Shown here: one piece after another, positions 10,517-22,700 of the stretch
Layout of the letters: every line of letters begins with the position of its first letter
Position numbering within the stretch: position 1 is the stretch's first letter
Source of the DNA: Holtermannia corniformis
Taxonomy: Eukaryota > Basidiomycota > Tremellomycetes > Holtermanniales
NCBI GenBank assembly: GCA_001599935.1
Contig: BCIJ01000002.1
Coordinates: forward strand, 952,783 to 1,016,782
Reading direction: 5' to 3'
Length of the DNA: 64,000 nucleotides
Program-made: the position numbers and the translations under genes
Notes under the pieces: generated by a model
The model's database searches: none
Told to the model about the DNA's origin: nothing
The model's input: the letters and a program-made list of their open reading frames with translations, nothing else

Positions 10517-11015
10517 CGTCGTCAACGCCGAGGCCGAGCGTTGGTGCTCACGGCCGCTCGGGTTGAAGTCGAGTGGATGGTAGCAACGACGTGGCCAGCG
10601 TGTATAGATGCATTCCTGTCTGTCTACGCCGTCTGAGTGATCCATGAGCATGATCGCCCGACTGAGGCTGACGAGGAGCGGCGGTCGATCCGAGGCGGTG
10701 CGGTTGCTGTTCGGGAGCTGAGCTCTCGACGGACCCTCGCCGCCGCTGTAGCTCAACAGCCCTGCTCTGCTCGCTCCTTGTTGCCAGCTGGGCAGTAGCA
10801 CCCTCCCTGCATCTCTACTGCCCATTCTCGCCTTGTCCAGCAACACGCCAAGCCATCGTCGGCCATCCTTTTGTGCCGGCCGACCACGACAGCTTGCATC
10901 CGCCCTCGACGGCTACCGTACCAACGCGACAGACTGCAACCCCGACACTCGTTCACGACCCGACTCTGACCTCGAGCAGGCCTCGACGGCGAGCCCGACG
11001 TTTGATCACACCAGC
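10517..11015. promoter_or_regulatory. divergent intergenic region
   Basis: About 500 bp between the start codons of the PLC-like gene (minus) and the UPF0658 gene (plus). It must hold both promoters and 5' leaders. An open frame runs through it upstream of the ATG at 11016 but contains no ATG. I see no distinctive motif. Confidence 0.45.
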
Positions 11016-13649
11016 ATGAGCACAGCCCCTGATGGCCGCACGAACCGTTTCACTCTGGCAGACTATACGGGCACCGACGAGGACCGTCCTGGGACCGTCG
11101 ATCGGTCCGAATGGGAGGACCATCACTCGCGCTACGTGCAGGCGTATCCTCAGCCGCAGTCGAGCGAGAGCGGCAGGGGGTATGCTGAGGCGCAACTGAC
11201 GCGACCGCCAGAGGCATCGTCCGTTGCGGCTACTAGTGCTGGCACTAGTCAAAGACAGAGCCGGCCGCCTGTCAGACTCAAGATCCGTCAACTACCCGCC
11301 ATCCCGACCCAGTCCCAGTCCCAGTCACCGCCCCGGCAGCAGCAACCCGCCATGAACCGAATCCCATCCAGTTCCTCTTCCTCGTCCCACGCCCACCTCG
11401 GTCCCGCCATCACCCAACCCGCAAGCCCGACCCAACCGCAACCCGCTCCGTCTCCAACACCAACCCCGACCAAATCAACGTTTACGTTTGCACCTAGCAA
11501 ACCGTCGACAGCCGATGAGATCTATGAAGAGTGGAAGACGCGCGATCGGCCCGGTTGGGACCAGCGCGAGTCGACGGGCGCGTACGAGGGCGCGGGCGAT
11601 TGGAAGAGCGTCATGACGAGCCAGCAACCGGTATCGACGCTCAGTATCGGAGGAGGGCACCAGAGCGGTATCCGCGGCTTCAAGCCGAAACCCAAAGATG
11701 ACGAGCACGGCTGGCGGGCGGTGCGTTGGTCTCGCATGCTTTGCCAAAGCTGATCCAAGTGCATAATAGTGGCTCTGGCCATCGAGCTGGGCTTGTAGAC
11801 TGCTCTTACTCGTCATCATGCTCGAGACAATCATCAACCTCGCGATCCAGGTCAGTGTCCGGCCTCTCCCAGAATGCTCAACTCACGGACAGGCAAACAT
11901 CCTATACCGCTTCAACGCCATTGTCGACTCTGAAGACTCGACCGCGATCCAGCAGGCCAACAAGCGTAAACTCCCAGTCTATCTCTGTATCTTTGGCTTG
12001 GCCCAGTGAGTCGTCTTTTTTCTTGAATGGGTTGTGAGATGGGGAGCTGCTCTAGCTTGACTCATGTCGATGCGATCTGGCACCTGTACGTGCGGTCGTG
12101 TCTGGCTTTGGGTGGCAGCTGCGGCCAACAGCCGTGACGCAAAAGGTCTCACAGACGGACCGTTGGCGTAGGACGAACGCAGCGCTTGTGACGCAAGCGC
12201 CGGTGTTCGTGGTTGAAGCCGCTGCCATGGCATGTGTCCTGCAGTTGAGAGGAAGATCATCGGCGGGGAAATGGCTGCTTGACCAGTGGTTGCAGGTGCC
12301 AGCCAGACCTTCGTCGCTTGTAGCGTGTAACCACCCGGCAGGCTTTGCAGGTGTATCGGCTTAGATTGTCCCATCTAGTTCACTGGACACCTTGAAGCCT
12401 ACATTTCTCTTGCTCTTCATGCACATGCGTCAAGTCGCCGCACGTACTGACCCACCCAGCCTCTTCCAGCTTGTACTCGCATTCGACGCCGTCCGGATGC
12501 GCAACACGGTCCAAATCGTCGGCCTCGCCGTCTTCAACGCAATGTTCTTGGCATACTCTGGGATCCAGGTCTGTCTTGGCCCATATCAAACCAGGGCGCG
12601 GCTAATCAATCCCGGTGCAGATCTCTGAGATCCGCACGATCCTCGGCGATACGCACTCGGCGGACGGCGTGGGGCCTTCATCGACCTTGTTGTCGTTGCC
12701 GTTGAACATCTTGACGGCTCTCACTGTCGCCGTGATTGCGATCTGCGAAGTGCGTCCGCTTGGCTGTGTCTTGGAGGTGCAAACGCTGATGAGCAGGTCA
12801 CAATCGTCGTCTTAACATGGTTCATCTGGAAGGAGTTTGGGTCAGCAGCTCGTCGTTGGGTCTAGCGACGTGCTCATCCCCACCAGCTGGAAGATCTACA
12901 AGAACCTCGGTGCAGACCGCCGGATCAAACGTTACTTTTTCCGCTATCAGATTTTTGAAACGTCCGTCTCTGCCCTATATCGTATCACAGACGAGGGCTG
13001 ATCGCGCAGAATGTGTCGCTTTTCGGCATTCTTCTTTGCGAGCTTTGGGATCCAGTTTATTTTCCTTGGTGCGTCGAGGCGGAGGGAGACTATAGGCTGA
13101 CACTGTGCAGTCCTGCAGAAGACGGATGCGGAATATATCATTACTTGGGTCGCGTTGCCTGTCTCGGTATTGTTGTTGATCGAGGGCACTGTTGCCGCGC
13201 GTTACGAGAGCAAGTGGCTCATGGTGCGTACCCTTCCCCGGCAGGCTGGCGCTCACAGCGACAGATTACATTCATGCTCGGGCTCGCAGCGGGTGCAGCA
13301 TACTTTGTCTTCAAGCTGTATCGGATCTGGCAGCAGGCCGACACGACGTATTCCGAAGTCAAGCGCTCGCTGTCGGTGTTCTCGGCGCTCAGTCTAGTCT
13401 GCGTCGCCATGTGCGCCGTCATGGGCGCCGTCGTCTGGTCGAATTTCGGCAAGGGACTCAAAGAGCAGTGTGCGTGCCCCGTCCCCTTGGCCCCGTTGCG
13501 TCTGGCTGACGCCCGCCGTAGTGAACCGGAAAAAGCACCACGCGGAAGAAGAGCAGCCGCAGGGACTCGATCTCGACAAGGACGAGTACGCGTATCCGAT
13601 GCGGCATTCGCCTTCGGTCTCGACGGCCAAGCGCATGACGATCGAGTAG
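11016..13649 (+). CDS. UPF0658 Golgi apparatus membrane protein
   Basis: Eleven exons fit with consistent phases: 11016-11720, 11770-11850, 11893-12005, 12460-12568, 12621-12749, 12797-12840, 12887-12961, 13010-13068, 13111-13223, 13265-13469 and 13522-13649; 586 residues. The first 235 residues are low-complexity (Pro/Gln/Ser-rich) and probably cytosolic. The rest is a multispanning membrane protein: LLLLVIMLETIINLAIQ, LPVYLCIFGLAHLFQLVLAF, VQIVGLAVFNAMFLAYSGIQ, later VTIVVLTWFIWKEFGWKIYK, FFFASFGIQFIFL and two more hydrophobic segments. The RMRNTVQIVGL and IYKNLGADRRIKRYF stretches are typical of the UPF0658 family, known from fission yeast as Golgi proteins without assigned activity. The intron 12006-12459 is longer than the rest. 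The start was chosen at the first ATG of the frame. Confidence 0.8.
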
Positions 13650-13803
13650 CAGCTGGTCTGTGCTCGCGCGGGGGGGTCTTTGTACTGCTACATAGCTGTT
13701 GGTCGGGATGTTGTGCTCGCCGCGTCACGTGAGCCGGTCCGGTTGACGATCGGGACCAAACAAGGACTGTGCTGCTACGAGCGAGTAGAACCCGGGTGGT
13801 GTC

Positions 13804-14550
13804 ATGGCGAGTGAGGGCTCACAGGCCAGGCTTGAAAGGCTACAAGACAGCGATCCCGAAGCAGATCTCTCCCTATCCGATACGTCTTTCGAACACCGTC
13901 CCGCCTCATCCCTAGTCCAAGTCCAACCCCAAGCCCAAGTAGGCATCCAACTCCTCAAAGCGACCCGTATCCAAGGCGCAGGCCATCGTTACCCGTTCGC
14001 ACGAGACGTCAAGATCCGAGGGTGGAAAATCGTCGGAGGGGAGAAATGGAGCGATGGCGGTAAAGTTGGGGCGTATGTCGGTGCGTCGCGGGTGTGGTAG
14101 CGGTATACGTGAGAAGCTGATGGCGTAGTGTATGATGTGGAGATTGTCACGCTCGAGGTGGGTCCAGATTGTGGGAGGGGGAAGGGGGTTGGACTGAAGT
14201 TGAGGTAGGGCTCGATTGCGATTCTGAGACGGTATACCGAGTTTGAGCGGCTTCGAGCGAGTTTGAAACTGGCTTATCCGGTAGGTCTTATTTATTTCTT
14301 ATGTTGCAGCACTGACAAGCTAGCATCTACGCAAGACGATCCCTAAACTGCCAGGCAAGCACCATATCTGTGCGTCCTCGCCCTCTGCTGAGCTGCACTT
14401 ACTGACGCACGTGATGCAGCCAAGTTCTCACCTGGCTTTCTGGCAGAAAGAGCGCCGCGCCTTCAATACTTTTTGAAGACGGTCATGCTGCAGCCGGAGA
14501 TGGGCGCTGGCTCGGTCGTGGCGGATTGGGTGGTGGGCGAGGGCGGGTAG
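13804..14550 (+). CDS. YPT35: PX-domain protein, YPT35-like
   Basis: Five exons (13804-14080, 14129-14157, 14209-14280, 14324-14369, 14420-14550) give 184 residues in a clean frame. A disordered N-terminus of about 60 residues precedes a PX domain. It has VYDVEIVTLE, then RRYTEFERLRASL with the RRYxxF phosphoinositide-binding signature, then KTIPKLPGK and a C-terminal helix region FLAERAPRLQYFLKTVMLQP. PX domains bind PI3P on endosomal or vacuolar membranes. In budding yeast Ypt35 recruits the lipid-transfer protein Vps13 to these membranes through a short N-terminal motif. I could not identify that motif here, so the Vps13 role is inferred from family membership. The start lies 154 bp after the stop of the UPF0658 gene. 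Confidence 0.8.
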
Positions 14551-15226
14551 CTGTCTGTGTGTGGCGATGAGTGATATGATGGACGCGGCTGATAGGTTAT
14601 AGCCCGGCGCGTGGAGACTGGCGGACGAGGGTACTTGCAGATGGCTTGCGTAGTGCGCGGGACCGAGGATCAGCGCAAGGATTGCATCCGCCCATTGGTA
14701 CAAGAGTGGTCAAGCAGGGTGTCGCTCGAGTGGTTGCCGTCCTCGATGGGCTACTGAGGCTGGACAATCCCATGTCAGACTTGCATAGCCTTGGTAAATG
14801 CTGTGAGAGGGCTTGGGACTGTGTCGGTGCCATAGCGAACCACTTCCTCTCGATACATGGAGCCAGGGTCGTATGCCACATTTCATCGCCAGTGTCCATC
14901 ATCGTGCGAGTTATGGACGGATACCACACGCAAACGCACACCACCACTACCGCTACCTGAGCTGTATGGCCTCGTCCGGGTGATACAACGAGCGATAATG
15001 AGCGCCGTCGACCGAACGCATGGACGGTGCCACACTGTTCTTTTTCCAGTGACCTCATCGCCACGTCACGTAACAAACTTGCGCCAAACTGTTCCCTCCC
15101 TCGCACTCGTTTTTCGTCGCCTCGGCCAGCTCAAACGTCCATTGTCACCGGCCGCAAGAGTGAGTCGTCAAGTCCAACACAGCCCTTGGAATCACGGCAG
15201 CTGAACTGGGCTCTGCAGATCTCGCC
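14551..15226. promoter_or_regulatory. intergenic region upstream of RPL5
   Basis: 676 bp with no convincing gene. Open frames on the minus strand here lack domains and introns. The last 200 bp, rich in pyrimidine runs, probably contain the RPL5 promoter and leader. Confidence 0.4.
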
Positions 15227-16517
15227 ATGCCTTTCGTCAAAGTCCAAAAGAACTCGGCTTATTTCAGTCGGTATCAAGTCAAGGGATGTGGTGGATGGAT
15301 TTACAGCCCAAAAGGACCAAGCTAACACCCTGTACAGCCCCGCCGCAGGTGTGTTGCAGAAGACTGGTCGTGAATGAGACGCAGAAAACTGACGGTTTGT
15401 GTAAAGGCGTGAGGGCAAGACCGATTGTGAGTACCGTTTTGCGGCTTGGGCTGGACGGGTCGAGGTCCGCAGAGCATTGCAATCACCCCACCTAGTCCAT
15501 TTGGCAGGCGGGCGCTGCACGCTCTGCAAGATTTCCCTTTTAGCCCTGTCTTGCCGAAATACCACATACGATACTGACCCACGCAGACTATGCGCGCAAG
15601 CGTTTGGTGTCGCAGGCCAAGAACAAGTACGCCAGCCCCAAGTTCCGCTTGGTCGTCCGCTTCACCAACACCAAGGTGTGTACCGAGACCGAGACTCGAT
15701 GTGTACTTATACCCCCAGGTGATCTGCCAGATCATCTACGCCAAGCTCCAGGGCGACTTTGTTCTCGAGCAGGCCACGAGTGCCGAGCTCCCCCGCTACG
15801 GCATCAAGCACGGTCTCACCAACTGGACCGCTGCCTACGCTACTGGTCTCCTTGTCGCCCGCCGTGCGCTCACCAAGCTCAACTTGGCCGACAAGTACGA
15901 GGGTGTCACTGAGCCCGATGGGACCTTGACTTTGACCGAGCCCCTCGGTGACGACGAGCCCCGCCCGTTCAAGGCCTTCCTTGACGTCGGTCTCCGCCGC
16001 ACCTCGACCGGTGCCCGTCTGTTTGGTGCCCTCAAGGGTGCTTCGGACGGTGGCATCTTCCTCCCCCACAACGAAAAGCGTTTCCCCGGCTACGACCCAG
16101 AATCCAAGTCGCTCGACGACGAGGTCCTCCAGAAGTACATTGTCGGCGGTCACGTTGCCGAGTACATGGAGTCGCTCGAGGAGGAGGACGACGAGCGCTT
16201 CAAGAAGCAGTTCTCCACCTACCTCGCCGACGACATTGGTTCGGACGACATTGAAGATGAGTCGAACATCATACTTGTTACACAAAGCTAACACCGACTC
16301 GTCTCTACAGATCTACACCAACGCCTACGCCGCGATCCGTGAGGACCCCTCGTTCAAGCCGACCGACAAGGACGTGGCCAAGTGGAAGGCCGAGTCGCAA
16401 AAGTTCCGCTCGGGCAAGCTCTCGCGCGAGCAGCGCCGCGAGCGCGTCGAGGAGAAGATTGCCGCCTACAAGGCTGGCAAGGTCCAGGCCGGCTCGGACG
16501 ACGAGGACGACGAGTAG
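15227..16517 (+). CDS. RPL5: 60S ribosomal protein L5 (uL18)
   Basis: Binds 5S rRNA in the large ribosomal subunit. Exons proposed: 15227-15277, 15338-15348 (an 11-nt micro-exon), 15407-15426 (20 nt), 15587-15675, 15719-16276 and 16311-16517; 311 residues. Clear family matches: MPFVKVQKNSAYFSRYQ, RRRREGKTDYYARKRL, YGIKHGLTNWTAAYATGLL, FGALKGASDGG and KRFPGYDPESK, then an acidic C-terminus. Two junctions are odd. The exon 1 donor that keeps frame is GTCAAG, which removes the usual Val-Lys and puts Pro where Phe is expected. The frame-keeping last intron (16277-16310) is only 34 nt. Both could be non-canonical splicing or local sequence error. Identity is certain; exon edges are not. Confidence 0.9.
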
Positions 16518-17135
16518 ACGTATGCGCGGGCATGTCGCTAGCGATGCAGTTGTGCATCGTGTTGTATTGCTGTTTGTGCTGCACGGTTCGAGCTGTGAAA
16601 GCTGCATTGGCGAGCAGGTCAAATGATGGGGGTTAGAGCATAACCCGGGATTACGGCGTTATGGCACCTTGCCACCCCCTCGAAATCCCTTTCGCCTCTT
16701 CTCCGTCTTCTTCTTCTCCCTATGTGCTCTGCCTCTCTGTTCTAGGTAGGCCAGGCCATAGGGAGTGAGGGTGTAGACGCTCATGTGCTCTGCCTCTCTG
16801 TTCTAGGGACGAGAGCACCAATTTCGCGATCGTCCCGCCCCCTTCCCCTGTCTTCCTCCTGCTTGCCCCGCTTGCTTGTCTCGGGCTCTGTACCGTCGCC
16901 CTCGTTTGGCCGTTCTAGAGTAGATTCGCACGGATGTATCGCGGTTCTACGCTCTCGGGACACTCGTCTCGACGATCCCAATCTCGAGCGATGTGCCACT
17001 TGCGGTCACGTGACATCACAGCCGTAATCTGCATCTCTAGTCCACCTAGCCGTATACGTGCCAAGACAGCCCGTACCCGGCTCACTCGTACGTCGAGCAG
17101 CCATACCCGGAATACCCTTCGCGCACCTATACTCG
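16518..17135. other. intergenic region between RPL5 and the cyclopropane synthase gene
   Basis: About 620 bp between convergent genes, with no gene seen. It contains pyrimidine-rich tracts and the tandem 25-bp repeat described separately. Confidence 0.45.
16722..16807. repeat. 25-bp direct repeat, two copies
   Basis: The same 25 bases, starting ATGTGCTCTGCCTCTC, occur at 16722-16746 and 16783-16807, a 61-bp period with unrelated sequence between. It lies in the 3' intergenic region downstream of RPL5. It could be a partial duplication or a paired element. Confidence 0.85.
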
Positions 17136-19437
17136 TCAGCATCCCCCAAGTGCTCGGTCGGAACGCACGATAGTAAAGATGTGATCGCCCAAGACGCGCT
17201 CCGAGAACCCGACTTCGCAGTAGCAAAAGTAGTCTGTGGGCGTCAGGGGCGCATCCGAGCAAGCGAGCAAGGCGCTCACAGATCCATTTGCGCTTAAAGA
17301 CCTCGACGCCCGCTTCGTCCATCTCGGGGTGTTCAGCCTGCAGCGAGACTTTGATCTGTTCAAAGTTTTGGATGAAGCGTGCACGCCATTCGCGCAGGGT
17401 GCGGGCGTAGTGTGGCTGCGGTCAAGGTGTCAGCACCTGCACGGTACAGATTAGGGTCGGACGCACGCCAATGTTGGAAATACTATCAACCACCAGCCGG
17501 TTCTTTGCGCCGATCCGAATGGATTCAGTCACGAACGAGACGGTTGGGAGGAACCCGCCGGGGAAGATCCATTTCCGGATAAAGTCGACTTCGCGCTGGT
17601 CTAGCCACAGGCGTCAGCTCGGTGACGGGCGGCGGATGGACGGGGACTGACAGGCTTCAAAGCGCGATTCCGGGATGGTAATGACTTGGAAGCAGGCGAC
17701 GCCAGTGTCGTTCAGTACTGAATCGATGACACCAAAGTAGCCTGCGGTGAAGTCTTTGCTATCGAGGCATTAGCCGCTGCTGCGTGGGATAGGGGGACGG
17801 ACCCGACGGCCTCGAGCATTTCGATAGAGACGACGCGATCAAACGCGCCGAGCCATTCCTTCGGCAGCCTGTCACCTCGGCGTCAGCTTTGTGTGCAGGG
17901 CGGGTGTGAGTCTGCCGACTGACGCTCGGTAATCGACCAGATGGACCGTGATGCTGTCCGCGAGCCCAGCGTTCCGGATGCGCTCTTCGGCCAGTAGCTT
18001 TTGTTGTGAAGAGAGGGTGATGGTGTCGACTGTGCACCCGGTTGTCCGGACCGCCTACCAATCTCAGTTAAAAATCGCCGTAGCCTCACAAGCTCTGCCA
18101 CACTGACCTCCATGGCAAAGCTGCCCCAACCGCTACCGATCTCGAGGACCCGGTGACCTTTACGGATATCGGCCTTTTTGATGATATGTCTATAAGGTAG
18201 CGGAATCAGCACAGGCTGAAAGTCAGCGCGCGCGACACACCTCAACTTGGCAATCTGGGCCTGTTCAAGCTCATCCACCTCCTCTTCATGCACTTCATCT
18301 CCGTCCTCCGAGAGCGTCGTCCCCCTCGGCGCCTTTCTCCCACTCTCACCCTCGGCACCGATCCTCAACAACCCGATCCCACCATTCACGCCCTCCACCT
18401 TGCCTCCCTCCAGATCACTATCGAGCTGGGGGAAGATTGCACTCGAATACGTCATGTCTTTACTCAGGAAGCGTTCAAACATGCCGTTTGAGAGATCGTA
18501 GTGTGCTTGGATGTTTTGGATACTGTTGGACAGCGTGTTGGCGAACCGAGAGTTTGTTAGCGATTGGACAAAGCTGAAGAGCGTCGATGGGAGGGTGCGG
18601 ACGCCGGTGATGCCGTCTGATTCAGAGAGGTTGGGACGGGACCGGATGAAGATCTAGAGTTGTCAGTGCTGCTTTGGTGCCGTGTGGTCGTGGACACCAC
18701 GTTATCCGCTTAAAGTCCCAGCGGGGCTATCTGAAGACCTGGGTACTCACCTTGAAGACCTCGACTAGGTCAGAGACCTCGCAGTCACCGACCATATACG
18801 CCTCTGCGAACCCCAGATCGCCGAGTGTGACGAGCCGAAGCCAAAAAGCATCGTTGACGACACGGATCTCGGCCGCTGCCGCTCCTTGAACGCCGACGGC
18901 TGGAGTCGAGGTGGACGACGGTGAAGGCGCTGGGAAGGTGTGGATACCGTCTGCTGTGAGAATCCGGAGTTGGCCGTGGGTGATCGCTTTGGTCATCATG
19001 CTGAGGACGGTCAGCGTGGGGAAGAGACGAAGCGCAGGAGGGGATGAGGCGACAGCCGCCGTCGACACCGTGTAGTCCCTATGTCTGTTGCCTTCTGTCC
19101 AAAAGCGTCCCAGCCTGACTCTGTGACCAGGTATGCCGGGCGAGTCAAGGCCAAGCTCTCATCAAGGCCAAGGACCGTTCCCCGGCCTGACGCATACGAG
19201 CCGCAGACTCAGTCTGTGCGGATAACACGCTCCAACCCAGTTCCAAGAACATCTCCAGGTGCACAACCTCGCAAGGGGAAACGTCCAATCCACTCACCTC
19301 AGAATACCCATCCGCGCAACGTTGACGACAGGCCCCCAGCCGGCATTGACGACCACATCCTTGGTACCCGTGATTGCCCCATCCAAGAGACCCAGCAAAC
19401 GACCGGTATACGTCGTGTTTCGCGCCGACTTGCTCAT
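17136..19437 (-). CDS. cyclopropane-fatty-acyl-phospholipid synthase
   Basis: SAM-dependent methyltransferase of the CFA synthase family, which adds a methylene bridge to unsaturated acyl chains of membrane lipids. The start is the ATG at 19435-19437 (MSKSARNTTYTGRLLGLLDG...). An intron of about 300 nt follows, then MTKAITHGQLRILTADG and FWLRLVTLGDLGFAEAYMVGD. The later exons carry IQAHYDLSNGMFERFLSKDMTYSSAIF, and an acidic linker follows it. The SAM-binding motif is VLEIGSGWGSFAMEV. The C-terminal exon reads YCEVGFSERVLGDH, matching the family C-terminus. The linker after SSAIF is longer and more Glu-rich than in bacterial enzymes. About eight introns fit by eye; not every boundary was resolved. 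The gene shares a 358-bp promoter region with RDH54 on the other strand. Confidence 0.85.
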
Positions 19438-19795
19438 GACGACTGCTGGTTGCTATTTCTCCGAGCTTCGATGTTGGGATCGATGACCGCCAAGTTGTGA
19501 TACTGGCTAGTAGCGGATGCTTTGGCCGTGTTAAGAGCTGTACAAGGGCCGAACAGTTACGCCTGCGTCGTGCGCTGCCGTGGATGTCGCTGCTGGCCCT
19601 GTCGACGCCCGTCACCTCCGCGTGGACCGATTGCCACCCGCCGTCGGGATCGAGCCACGCCACGTGCCGATCGATCCAAAGCTACTCGTGTCACATGAAA
19701 GCAACGCCAAAAGCAGATCACATGAAACTGCCCGATCGATCGCTCACACGCGTCTATCAAAAAGACAGGCGCGTCTGCCCACGACCATCCCGACC
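19438..19795. promoter_or_regulatory. bidirectional promoter region CFA synthase / RDH54
   Basis: 358 bp between two divergent start codons; it must carry both promoters. No TATA box or known factor site is convincing. Confidence 0.45.
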
Positions 19796-22700
19796 ATGGC
19801 TTACCCGCCAAAGCGCAAGCTCGCAGACTTTATCCCAGACAGCGCATCAGAGGATGAGAGCGACGATGCAGGGTTCGAGATACAGCCGGCACCGGCGCGC
19901 GGTAACACGGTAGAGCAAGAGATCGTGTGCACGGGCGTACGCGGTGGCTCGGTGGCCAGGTTGCCAAAGGTTGGCGCTGGGATCGCGAGGATGGGCTATG
20001 GCGCACCAAAGGTGGAAGGCAGTGTCAAAGAGACGTACTGGAATGTGCAGTGGTGCGTCGTGTGCTAGCCACGGCCGGCTGAGCTGATGGGTACTTGCGG
20101 TGCAGGAGAAAGCCGCAAGCTCGTGAGTTTCGTCTCGTAGGTGCAAAAGGCATAGCTGACATTGTACAGGCAAAGTGAGTCCTCGACTCTGATCACCCGT
20201 CATGAGCGTCACTCACAAAGCCAACCTCACTTGCAGCACAGTGAGTGCAATGCGACCACCAGGTCCTCCAAGTCGAAAACTGACATGTCGACAGAAACAT
20301 GGGATGGTGACGCCGTGCTCGTAGTCCGCCAGAACACTTGCCGTATGATTGATATGGATGGTAAAGAGTGCGTCTCATTTGCCCTCGTCGACCACCACTA
20401 GGCAAGAGCCCGGCCAGCGATACGCTGCGGTACCGGTTATCTTGCTCGTGGTGGTCACGCTGAACGTGAACACTTGCGCGGTATGCTGATAGCCATGCAG
20501 CCTTGCGACGGCGACTCTGCAGGTCTGGCCAGTCGTAGAGGGGTTGGAGCTCAAGGTTGGCGGAAAGGAGGTTAGTCTGTGCAGGGTGTCCCGTCACGCT
20601 CGTTGCTGTTGCATCAGCTGTCTAGCTATTGCCTCGCCGCTCTTGTGTACCGGCATGCACGTAGCGCTACTGACATGCGCAGGTCCAGATCGACTCCGAG
20701 ATCCCTGCACAGCAGTACGTCGCCACTCCATCGCTCTCTACCACGCACACCTGTCCTCTCCTGATCCCGGCTTTGTCTGGCAGCTATACAGCCACTCACA
20801 CCTAATAGATACCTCGATGGCACATGCTTCGGTCTCGGCGGTCCCCAACCCGTCGCCAGCTCCTCTACCGCTCTCAGCAAACCCTTCAAACCTCCCCGCC
20901 CGTCAACATCAAATTCAGCATCCTACGCCAGCACATCCTTCAAACCACCTACGTTCACCCGCGCAGACCTGCCACCGCCCAAACCGATCCCTCAACCTCT
21001 CAACGGCGCGGCGAAACCGATCCCAGCCGCTAGCTTCTTTGGCTCTGGTGCTGGCGCGAAGAGTGGGGGCAGGACAATTGGGATCGGCGGAGTGCAGAGG
21101 AAGAACCGCACGGAACCGAGGTTTGACCCGGAGACCGAGGGGGCCGTGGTGATGAAACGGCCGGGGAGGGAGGCGGCTGCGAAACTGTGAGTGGTGCGCT
21201 TCAGCAGTCGGGTTCTATTCTAGCCTGCGAGTGGTTCGAGCTGCTGTTCTGTCACCTGCTTCTTGATGTGGTCTGATAGGCTATAAGACACACAGCTTCG
21301 TCTTTCACATCGCAAGAAGGTTGGCGCCGCTCTGCCACCTTACACGAAGCATCTTGAACGCAGATTGACAGGCTGAATAGCGGGACCGAGATCCTCGACG
21401 TCGTTGTCGACCCTTACCTCTCCAAGTCACTACGGGAACATCAAAAGGAGGGCGTCAAGGTATGTGAAGCAACTCTTGGCCTTTACTTTCTTCACCCTCG
21501 TCATCCGCTCCCCTCACGACCGTCTATCGAGCAATACGCGCTTGATGTCCTCGCTCCGCCTCACCTCTCTGGTTTACCGTGTAGGACAGAACTGACAATG
21601 TCTCCAGTTCATGTATGAATGTGTCATGGGTCTCCGCCAGATGGAAGCGACCGGCTGTATTCTTGCCGACGAGATGGGCCTGGGCAAGACGCTGCAGACG
21701 ATCGCGTTGGTGTATACGTTGCTGAGTAAGTCTGACGCGTTGCCGATGATCTCTCTAGCGTCAGCGACCGAGCTGCCCGTGAGAGCGGACCTTGGTCATC
21801 TAAAGCGCTAGAGTGGTTTGCAGTGACTGACAACTCTGCGCAGAGCAATCTCCGTTTGCAAATCAACAATCAGTGTAAGTGATTGCCTTGACGGCCGAGT
21901 TGTAATTTGGCTGACGGAAACTCAGTATCGGCAAATGCATCATCGTCTGCCCCGTATCGCTCGTGCAGAATTGGAAGAAGGAGTTTTACAAGTGGTGGGT
22001 TGGCTGCCTTGCCTGAAATTGCTCTGCGCGAACGCTGATCCGGTATCTCAGGCTCGGCCGTGATCGACTGGGTATCTTTGTTGGCGATGGCGACAAGACG
22101 AAGATCAAGCAATTTGTGCGTGCTCGTCGACTTATCAACCGATGCCTGGCACTGACATGTTTAGGTGAACAGCAAGAGCCATCAGGTGCTCTTGATTGGT
22201 TATGAGAAGGTGAATGAGACGATACGCGCACAGACCTAGAGTACTGACAATGTACAGCTACGTACTGTCATGTGCGTCACCTCATGAAGATGGCAACCTC
22301 ACATTACTGACATGCGCACCAGCGGCGAGCTTGCCTTCTCGCAACCCAAGATCGATTTGATCGTCTGCGATGAAGGACATCGCCTCAAGTCGAAAGACAA
22401 CAAGACGACCAAGATGTTTGACGCGCTCAGCACCAAGCGCCGTATCAGTGCGTTGGAAGCTATGTCAGTCCCGTGCTGACTCTGCAGTCCTGTCCGGCAC
22501 GCCGTTGCAGAACGACTTGGGCGAGTACTGGGCTATGGCACGTATCACCTGCGGTGCAGTGGGATTGGTGACTTACACACCGTAGGCCGACTTTGCCTGT
22601 CCAGGTCTGCTCGATACGTATTCGGTCTTCAACAAGCTGTACGAGCGCCCGATCATCAAGTCGCGCTCTCCGGGCTGTTCCGAGACGGACATGGAACTTG

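Noticed and set aside
9917..10846. 309-residue minus-strand frame as one protein
   Set aside because: It is a mosaic of the real first PLC exon and out-of-frame sequence; the spliced model recovers family motifs that the long frame lacks.
14597..15106. 169-residue minus-strand frame upstream of RPL5
   Set aside because: No domain, no introns, low-complexity composition; it lies in a likely promoter region.
17136..19437. Sphingolipid C9-methyltransferase instead of cyclopropane synthase
   Set aside because: The methyltransferase domain is related, but the two N-terminal membrane segments typical of fungal C9-methyltransferases are absent and the N- and C-terminal motifs fit the CFA type.
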